Source: Adenophora triphylla var. japonica
Lineage: Eukaryota > Streptophyta > Magnoliopsida > Asterales > Campanulaceae
Direction of reading: 5' to 3'
Assembly: GCA_022495995.1 (NCBI GenBank)
Contig: JAFEMH010001490.1
Span: 372,001 to 436,000, forward strand
DNA: 64,000 nucleotides
The notes under the pieces: model-generated
What the model was told of the DNA's origin: nothing
What the model saw: the letters and a program-made list of their open reading frames with translations, nothing else
Database searches by the model: none
Position numbers and translations under genes: made by a program
Shown here: piece after piece, positions 57,171 through 64,000 of the stretch
How positions within the stretch are numbered: position 1 is the stretch's first letter
Layout: every line of letters begins with the position of its first letter

Positions 57171-57470
57171 GGATCACGCTCCAATGAGAACCGTTTAAAA
57201 TGAGAACTGTGAGAATCACTTGTATACAGTAGATATTTAGCTACTGTATACATATACAATAGACTGTATACATATACAGTAAATACTTAGCTACTGTATA
57301 CAAGTGTATACGTGTGGTTATATACTTGTGTACAGTAGATACTTAACTACTGTATACATATACAGTAGACTGTATATGTATACAGTAGCTAAGTATCTAC
57401 TGTAAACAAGTGTATACAAGTGGTTCTCACGATTCTCATTTTGTTATGGTTCTCATTTGAGCACCTACCC
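57171..57470. mobile_element. MULE-type MITE with 9-bp target duplication
   Basis: This 300-bp element is flanked by a perfect 9-bp GTAAAGTTA (57162-57170 and 57471-57479). The terminal inverted repeats (GGATCACGCTCCAATGAGAA against the complement of TTCTCATTTGAGCACCTACC) are imperfect. The interior is a set of nested palindromes of TACTGTATACATATACAGTA type. Nine-base duplications are typical of Mutator-like elements. It starts 15 bp right of the chromovirus target site. Confidence 0.8.
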
Positions 57471-57778
57471 GTAAAGTTAATAGTTTTTAGCTATCATAGT
57501 TTTATATATACTGAATTATCATTACCAACTCTTCTTCATGTCATTAGAACTGAAAATTGATTAGCAACAATTTGATACCATACTTGTGCACCCAATTATT
57601 TTTGCAGACTGAGAATAAGATGAACACATTCATTGCTACTTAAAATCAAATTACATATAAAATCTTCACTACCCCGACCTCCGTCTCAGATGAATCAATG
57701 ACTATTTGTGTTCTTAAGGCTACTAGGGACAGACAGGACAGGCCAGGCCACACACAATCCTCCAAAAATAACAAGTAA

Positions 57779-59833
57779 TTAGGGTGATGTCGATTTGGCT
57801 GAGAACCAGGCAAGTGCACCAACAAATGGAGCATTTATATAAGTAGCTGGCTCAGATTGCTGATAATTACTCCGATCATCAGAGAAATTATCATTGTTAT
57901 TTGGACCGCCCAAGATAGCTCCAATGAGGACATTAGGGTTGGGTGAGGCAGAGTATAAGTACTGGAACCCCTCATTGCAAGATATGCGATCAGGATGTGC
58001 ATGAACAGATGGTACAGATGATCCCCTGTGGTGGACATGCTGAGGATACTTGTTCCCAAACCCTACCATGTAGGACATTTTTTCTGGATTATCACCTAGT
58101 ATATAGTCAACTTGTTTCTTTGCCTGCAAAATGAGCTTATCTGCAGTGACAGTTGAGGTCCCACATGTTGCATAGCGCCCGCTTGATCTGAGAGACTTAG
58201 CGTATGTCAAGAGAAGAAAGGTTGATGTTGTAACGTACTGGAGATTGCTCTCACTTCCTTTGTAGAAAAGTCCCCCTACATTTCCAAAACAATTGAGAAA
58301 TCCAAGTAAATCTCGGCTGCAGTTGTTGATTAGTGCTCTTATAATAGGACCATAAGTAGTCAAGAAACTATAGCAAGTAGCTCACCAGGGGTATATTGGG
58401 CTTGGAAATTAGGTGATCCAGGTATGAGAGAGCATATGTAGTTGTCAGAATGTTGTTTATATAGCTGAAATTCTTGGGTATTCTTCTCTAAGAATTCCTA
58501 ATTGGAGCCAATGAAAAAGAGAAATTAATTACAAGAGAAATGCAATCTAATTTTCAACTTGGTAAGGAGTAAGTGAGTAGAAGAAGGAGACCTTGGCAAG
58601 AATAATTTTGGTCCCAGCTCTCTTATCGTCCCAACTGAAGGAAAAGTCATCGTCGTCTGCTCCCATGATGTGGCCATTAGAGTGGATATAAGACAAATAA
58701 GAGGCATCATGTGAAGCTCTATGAATCCATGTTGCTCCCCATAATAGCTCATCCTAATTAAAAAAACAACATCAACATACACCTTTCAGTTATTTAATAT
58801 TTCAGGTAAAGCTGAGTGGATAGGCTTAGATAATAATCTCACTTGGTATCCAGAGTAAGAACAGTAAAAGGGGCAGACAACTGAGTTGAGAGAGTCACTA
58901 TATGAGCCCCTGTACCTGTCTGCAAAATCAAATACCTGCAACACACAAATTACATAAATATATATATAGTGTCGTTAATAATGCATGCATGAATATTGAA
59001 AGTCTAGTTTTATAGTAACATTATTTAATTACTTTGATGGCAGTTTGAAGAAGTTTGGTGGAATAAGAAGGATCAGAGTCCTTAAAGACAATTGAAGCAG
59101 CTGCTAGTGCAGCTGCTGTCTCTGCTGCAACGTCAGATCCTGGATTTTGAGGGGTAACTTTATAGACATTACGGGGAGTATCCATGTCCTCAGGTCTTTC
59201 CCAGCATCTGTGATCTGCATTTGGGTCTCCCACCTGCAATGGTTTACAAGTTATGGGATGGAAAGTGGGACATTTATTATATATGGAACAGAGGGAGGGA
59301 GTATATATAATTACTTGGACGTATAATGTGTCAGGAGTGGCAGTGGCTGCTTTGAGAAGATAATCGGTGCCCCAACGAAGAGCAGCTTTGGCATTATCAA
59401 CTTGGTTGTGGGTGGCCATGGACATGGAGTCACCAAACTCAATAACACTCCAAGCTAACAAGGTGGTGGTGAAAGCCATTGGCAAACCAAATTTAACATT
59501 GTCACCGGCATCATAATAACCACCCACAAGGTCCACCTGTTACAAGAGTAGTAATTAATACTACGTTATGTTACCAAATAATGTATTATGTATGTAATTA
59601 AAAATAACTACATATATATATACATGATTGGAGGAGCCATCAGATAAACCGGAATCAGCTCTCCAAGCGAGGCGTTGATTGGAAGGTAATTTGCCAGACC
59701 TCTGACCTTGAAAAAAGAGAATAGATTTATCGAGAGCGTCAGAGTAATCTTGTGGAGTGAAGAAGGGTTTGGAGAATGAAGAAGAAATAAGGGCTAATAA
59801 TAGGAAGAAGAATGTATAAGAAGCAACAGCCAT
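57779..59833 (-). CDS. GH9 endo-1,4-beta-glucanase (secreted cellulase)
   Basis: Seven exons read 59833-59624, 59536-59315, 59233-59033, 58935-58843, 58753-58592, 58497-58386 and 58275-57779. All introns are GT-AG, and the total is 498 aa. A signal peptide ([16 protein letters not shown]) is followed by the GH9 barrel. Visible motifs are [19 protein letters not shown] with the catalytic [35 protein letters not shown], the HHRGSSVP signature and, near the end, [20 protein letters not shown] with the acid Glu. The protein ends soon after, without a C-terminal carbohydrate-binding domain, so it is a class B type. It hydrolyses beta-1,4-glucan in the cell wall. Which GH9B member it is cannot be decided here. 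Confidence 0.93.
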
Positions 59834-59867
59834 TTTATCTTAGCTACTTGGTAGTTAAAAGGGTGGA

Positions 59868-59879
59868 AGTATTTATAGG
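59868..59879 (-). promoter_or_regulatory. TATA box of the endoglucanase gene
   Basis: The minus strand reads CCCTATAAATACTTCC only about 35-45 bases before the start codon. If used at the usual distance, the 5' leader would be only about 10 bases. Confidence 0.55.
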
Positions 59880-60184
59880 GTTAATTGGTTGGCAGTTAGT
59901 TATGTGGATAGATGACATTCACGGGACGGGAGTAACAAAAAACAAAAAAAAAAACATTTGCACCGTTTTTCAGTTCACTCTTCTGTTACATACTATCACG
60001 TTCACGTCACGTGATTGGCCACACCACACCCACACACACTCCCTGCTTTTTCTTTCTTTCTTTCTTTACCTTTACCTTCACCTTTTCTTTTTTTGTTATT
60101 TCCAACTACTTTTCGTCAACACTTTCTTCTTCAAATTACAAATTACTAAATAAAGTCATCGTAAACATAATTAGAAACGGCCTA
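59880..60184. other. endoglucanase upstream region
   Basis: It contains poly(A) and CTTT-rich tracts and a CACGTCACGTGA motif (60003-60014) containing a G-box-like CACGTG. No coding sequence. Confidence 0.35.
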
Positions 60185-60404
60185 ACATTCTATAAGAATT
60201 TCTTCCTTGGTTTTCTTATTCATCATAAGTCAGTATATATACAACGTTGAGCTAATCACGCCTCAATCCTTACCACTAATCTAGGAACTAATCTTGGTAT
60301 AAGATTACTTTACAACCTAACTGATACACTTAACTAAGGAAGGGATATATATATATATATATGCAATATAAATATATACACCAAATAATATCTAATATTC
60401 TAAC
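60185..60404 (-). repeat. copia 3' LTR fragment
   Basis: On the minus strand, the polypurine GAAGGGGAGTG is followed by TTAGAATATTAGATATTATT, a typical copia LTR start. The far end is not defined; it includes an (AT)n run. Confidence 0.55.
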
Positions 60405-60830
60405 ACTCCCCTTCAGTCGAAACGGGAGGAAGTCGGACTTTGAGACTGGAGCGGAAATCTTCAAATAAAATCAACGGAAGTCCCTTAATAAAAATGTCCA
60501 CAACTTGATGACGTGAGGGAATATGTAGTACATGAACGTCTCCACGAGAAACATGTTCACGCACAAAATGTATGTCCATCTCGACATGTTTGGTGCGTTG
60601 ATGTTGAACTGGGTTTCCCGATAAATAAATGGCACTAATATTGTCGCAGTATACTAAGGTGGCCTTGGATACCAGACAATGTAGCTCGAGTAATAAGTTC
60701 CGAAGCCAACATGTTTCGGAAACAACATTAGCAACCCCGGGATACTCTACCTCGGCACTAGAACGAGAGTTGCTTGTCGTTTGGCGGACCAAGAAATCAA
60801 ATTATCCCCGAGGAAAACAACATTAGCCAG
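60400..60830 (-). pseudogene. copia RNase H remnant
   Basis: A 130-codon open stretch reads SRSSAEVEYPGVANVVSETC, LVYCDNISAIYLSGNP, then HVEMDIHFVREHV and ADIF-like VVDIFIKGLP, ending at the 3' LTR. This is the C-terminal RNase H of a copia polyprotein. Just upstream, LISWSAKRQATL reads in another frame, so a small deletion shifted the frame at about 60775. Everything upstream is missing. Confidence 0.8.
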
Positions 60831-61555
60831 GATTATCTCTTTTGTTTCCTTTACGTTACTAAAGCCAATTTAAATTTAAATATATATGGTCATGACCTCA
60901 AAGTCTTAATTATCCCAAAGATAGATAGATTGTTTCACATTGATTTAATTTTGATACTCAACATTATTAATTTTATGAATTTGTAAAAATTTTCATTGAT
61001 GAAGTGGATGTAACACACTACTTCAAATTATTATGGAAGAAACAAAATTAATTAAGTAGAATGTATGGTGGAACTTGAAAAATTTACATAGTCAAAGAGC
61101 TCAAGATCTGGGTTTCGAAACCCACCAAATGCAGTTTTTAGCACTTTAGTGTCACTCTTATAATATAATAGATTAAGTCATTAATTAATAAAAAAATATT
61201 TTTCAAAAAATGAAAAAAAAAAAAAAATTACGCAGGAGGATGGTGGAGGAAAACACAACAATATTAATAAAATTAAATGTATCTGGACGAAGTTAATTGA
61301 ATACAGTTTATATTAGATATCATTGGCATGTACTATACATTCATAATATCATATCTCAAATGTGCAGCAGACAGATATCAAACTTTTAGTTTTGGGCAGA
61401 TAGTTGAGTTGGGATTCGCTACAGAACCTGCAGCAGACAAATATTCATGTCAATACAGGTAGGTCTCTGTTACTACTTGACTATTTCTTTTTTTGGACAT
61501 CTCCACTTTGCAAATTTAAGCTACAAAACTGATACAAAGTGGAGTAGCTACCCAA
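60831..61555. other. spacer left of the D27-type gene
   Basis: AT-rich. It contains GGGTTTCGAAACCC (61110-61123) and an AT-rich string resembling a Helitron 5' end, but no complete element or gene. The right part is likely the 3' UTR of the D27-type gene. Confidence 0.35.
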
Positions 61556-62850
61556 TTAGGGAGTTAGAAGCTTACATATATCAGCAAAACAAGGCTGCTT
61601 CGACACAGGGTCCTCTTCGAATGGTGGTGGAACTTGACCGTACACCATTTCACAACTCATATCTTCAAATTCTGTGAAAGAAAAAATAGAAAATTCTCCT
61701 TAAAATTAAATATGCACCAGCTAATAGGCTAATAGGTGCACATAAATAAAACATACATACTTGGAATCATAGTCAGTGGAAGGCCGAATTCGTTGGTGAA
61801 GAAATCTTGAGTTGGAATCTTACACATATTAACACACATTCCTACACAACCACTATTCTCCAAGTACCTACATCCACTAAAACAATTCATTCAAACCATT
61901 TCATAAAACAAAATCATCCTTGGGGCCGGGGTCGACGTTACCTGCACTTCTTTATAAGTACCCCACTCATTTGCTTCACTCCATTTACTTCAACTTCCTT
62001 AACCTACCAGAACAACTTTCCAATCACTAAATTTTACTAGGATATTATAAACTTATAAGAGATTAGTACTGCTACTACCTCAGATGGCCCGACTAACCAG
62101 TGGAACAACGGCACTGTTAGAGCAGCATTGAACTCTGCAGCCCACTTTGTAGCCGGAAACAATTTCTTAAACTGCATTATTTGTAAATAAACCTTTTTTT
62201 AGTACCAAAGGACCTTGTTAAAAATGAATAATATAGCAAATATCAATATAAGCTGGTTTGCCCGAGAGGTTAAGGGGGAAGACTTAAGATCTTCTGCACA
62301 TAAGTGCGCATGGGTTCGAACCCCATAGCCAGCATTTTTCTTTTTCAAATTTTTTTTTAGGTTTTCTAAGCTAACCATGGTTCAACCTCAAAAACTATTG
62401 AAAAGTGAAAAATAACATAAGAAACAAGTGTACAAGATAGATTGAATGATAGAAATAGGGAGGGGAGGATATGGAGAATGAGTATGGGGCAGCAGGTACC
62501 TGGTCAGGAGCACCAGGAGGGAGCATAGACAAGAGCACCTCTCGTACGACTTGTTGTTGCTGTATACGATTCCTCCCCTGCATTACTCCCTTAGACACAT
62601 TCACAAAGCTATCATAGTCATATTCAAGCCAACCTTTATTTTTATGGTTCACTTTATCTGCTGAAAATTTCTCCATTTTCTTTGCAAACAGTGTCATGAA
62701 CAACTTCTCAAACACCCCATCTTTGTATTTTGTTTTCTGCCCAAACGGCGCCGGCTGTCCAGATGGCTCTGCAATCCCGCACCGGATTCTAACACCCCTG
62801 TGGGTGGAGCCAAGCAGGGGCTGAGCTGCTTGGAAGCTTAGTACCACCAT
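61556..62850 (-). CDS. D27: beta-carotene isomerase D27 type (strigolactone pathway)
   Basis: Five exons read 62850-62500, 62171-62079, 62003-61942, 61867-61761 and 61671-61556. All are GT-AG and give 242 aa. The conserved domain starts at GIAEPSGQPAPFGQKTKYKD and continues MTLFAKKMEKF, VSKGVMQGRNRIQQQQVVRE, LLSMLPPGAPDQ, FKKLFPATKWAAEFNAALT, CRYLENSGCVGMCVNMCKIP, PTQDFFTNEFGLPLTMIP, FEDMSCEMVYGQVPPPFEED and KQPCFADIC. D27 is a plastid iron-binding enzyme that converts all-trans- to 9-cis-beta-carotene, the first strigolactone step; D27-like paralogues have related activity. The N-terminal presequence before GIAEPS is short (about 25 aa), so a further upstream exon is possible. Intron 1 carries a tRNA gene on the other strand. 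Confidence 0.9.
62252..62334 (+). tRNA. tRNA-Leu (anticodon UAA)
   Basis: This is an 83-nt type II tRNA. The acceptor arms GCTGGTT / AGCCAGC pair with one wobble, and the discriminator is A. The anticodon loop CTTAAGA holds TAA at 62285-62287, with stem GAAGA/TCTTC. The variable arm is TGCACATAAGTGCG. The T arm is CATGGGTTCGAACCCCATA. The D stem pairs CCC with GGG. It is followed directly by a T run. It lies in intron 1 of the D27-type gene, transcribed toward it from the opposite strand. Confidence 0.93.
62335..62339 (+). terminator. Pol III terminator of the tRNA gene
   Basis: A TTTTT run starts right after the discriminator base. Confidence 0.85.
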
Positions 62851-63537
62851 AAATTTGGCTTATTGTTGTTGAATGAGCTACAAAGGGTTACAAGGCTTAG
62901 CATTTTTTTGATTTTAAGACAAGTAATTTTAGCCATACACACTCCATATCCAAACTTTTGTTATGAAATGACTAAGGTGACCTTAACATACTTCATCAGC
63001 CTAAAAACCAGAGGGGCAAAATTGAGATTTGAAGTTGCTTGGGGGGCCCATGCACATGACATTTAGAGTCTTAAATGGATGCCACGCTTCCTGTCAGACA
63101 GGGCCCGGCCACCACAAACACAAACCCAAGCAAAACTGGATAGTGAAAGGGAAAGGGGTCCGGACAACTCTCAACACAAAACAGAGAAAGGAAAAAACAG
63201 AGGTTCTGGATCCATTCCATGATAAACTTTTAACAGTGAGCTTATTATTACAGGAACTCCTAACTCTTAACACACCTGAGCTTAATCACAGTTACATACT
63301 TTGATGTGAGTGCGAGCGTCTATATGCAAGTAATAGTCGCTGCTCATTTGGCATAACAGTGAGAGCTCATATTTCATCATTAACAATGTACGAACGAACG
63401 AATATTCCAACTAAATGGAGAAACAAAATGTAACAATAACAAGGGTGTTTGAAACTGCTACAACTAATTTCTCTAAACTTTTCGGTCGGTGGATCACCAT
63501 ATCTTTAACCTTGCATAACCTCTCAGCTTCAAACTTT
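62851..63537. other. upstream of D27-type gene and 3' UTR of the next gene
   Basis: No gene is seen between the D27 start and the terminal exon at 63538. The right half is probably 3' UTR of that minus-strand gene. Confidence 0.4.
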
Positions 63538-63636
63538 CTACTCAGTAGTCTCAACAACAGGGTTAGGTGCTTCAACATCTTTCAGCTTTTCTAATGTGGA
63601 GATACGTTCATCCAGAGATTTGTAAACGTCCTTCAC
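63538..63636 (-). CDS. last exon of an unidentified gene (partial)
   Basis: After an acceptor (TTGTTATAG) an open block of 32 codons reads VKDVYKSLDERISTLEKLKD and ends VVETTE before TAG. The helical, charged composition suggests a coiled-coil or extended C-terminus. A donor-like AAAAG/GTACCTG at about 63995 would end the previous exon at the window edge, giving an intron of about 360 bp. I do not recognise the protein. Confidence 0.5.
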   Translation of the reverse strand: MKDVYKSLDERISTLEKLKDVEAPNPVVETTE

Positions 63637-64000
63637 CTATAACAATAATAAGAGGCAGCTGTTAACACTTTTGAGATATATACCACTGTTTGAGATTCAT
63701 AAAATGCAACTTATCTATAAAGAAAAACAGTGAGCACCATAATACGCTTGACAAATGGGGATTGGTAGAACCACTAATACACGAGAGATGATGACAGGGT
63801 CCATCAAAGGAGCACATTTTCATTAATTGGAGAGCGCCAATTCTCTGGTTGGATCATAAAATGTAGTAATTGAAAACCATAGATCTATATTCCATAAAAT
63901 GAATTCCAAAGGAGAAATAATTTCATTTACATATGGAGGGATGTTAAAACTCAAAACTGAATTTGAAATGCATCATGAACCAACCAAACAGGTACCTTTT

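Noticed and set aside
61140..61174. 5' end of a second minus-strand Helitron (TCTATTATATTATAAGAG)
   Set aside because: No matching hairpin and CTAG end was found to its left; left as spacer.

Overview
The window is nuclear DNA of a flowering plant, a eudicot by its gene set. It shows short GT-AG introns, AT-rich spacers, many Stowaway-type MITEs and nested LTR retrotransposons. I cannot name the species from the sequence alone. Seven host protein genes are supported: an NST-clade NAC transcription factor (11.7-13.2 kb, +); a MGC-type glutaredoxin-like protein (22.9-23.8 kb, -); a BRANCHLESS TRICHOME-like coiled-coil protein (41.4-42.3 kb, -); a GPR107/CAND7-type seven-transmembrane protein (45.7-47.0 kb, -); a GH9 endo-1,4-beta-glucanase of 7 exons (57.8-59.8 kb, -); a DWARF27-type carotenoid isomerase of 5 exons (61.6-62.85 kb, -) with a tRNA-Leu(UAA) gene in its first intron (+); and the last exon of an unidentified gene at the right edge (63.5-63.6 kb, -). 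They form no operon or obvious cluster. Two bear on secondary wall or cellulose (NST, GH9) and one on strigolactone synthesis (D27), but each looks independently transcribed.

Most of the rest is transposable elements, often nested. From left to right: a minus-strand Tat/Ogre-like gypsy element (1-7149) sits inside the antisense extra ORF of a second, plus-strand Tat-like element (to 9717). Next come a SINE with two tRNA-like modules and a 13-bp target duplication, and several MITEs around the NAC gene. A complete 2.25-kb LTR element (16465-18712, target duplication AAAAC) encodes an open 273-aa protein I cannot assign. An Athila-like LTR (19.3-21.4 kb) is split by a GC-rich inverted-repeat element. 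A 184-bp mini-Helitron lies at 24.9 kb. A full-length but decayed Ty1/copia element (26098-35975, target duplication GATCA) contains a 2965-bp Helitron (31592-34556) carrying fragments of host genes, including a ribosomal protein eL13 exon. After it come a TRIM-like element with tandem arrays, a long-TIR element, a solo LTR inserted in the arm of a MITE, a foldback element, and a full-length Ty3/gypsy Tekay/Del-like chromovirus (47883-57151, target duplication CCACC) with two 2.36-kb LTRs. A MULE-type MITE with a 9-bp target duplication and a copia remnant follow.

The most unusual theme is that several unrelated repeats carry clusters of short near-perfect palindromes, each family with its own arm sequence: GGCG-N-GCGCC, GGCACGA-G-TCGTGCC, GGGAGCG-GA-CGCTCCC and AATCGCTACAC-type. 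Copy number differs between sister LTRs, arm bases covary in one family, and one arm motif is shared by two different LTR families. This, together with the unassigned ORF of the small LTR element, is the best candidate for something not yet described.
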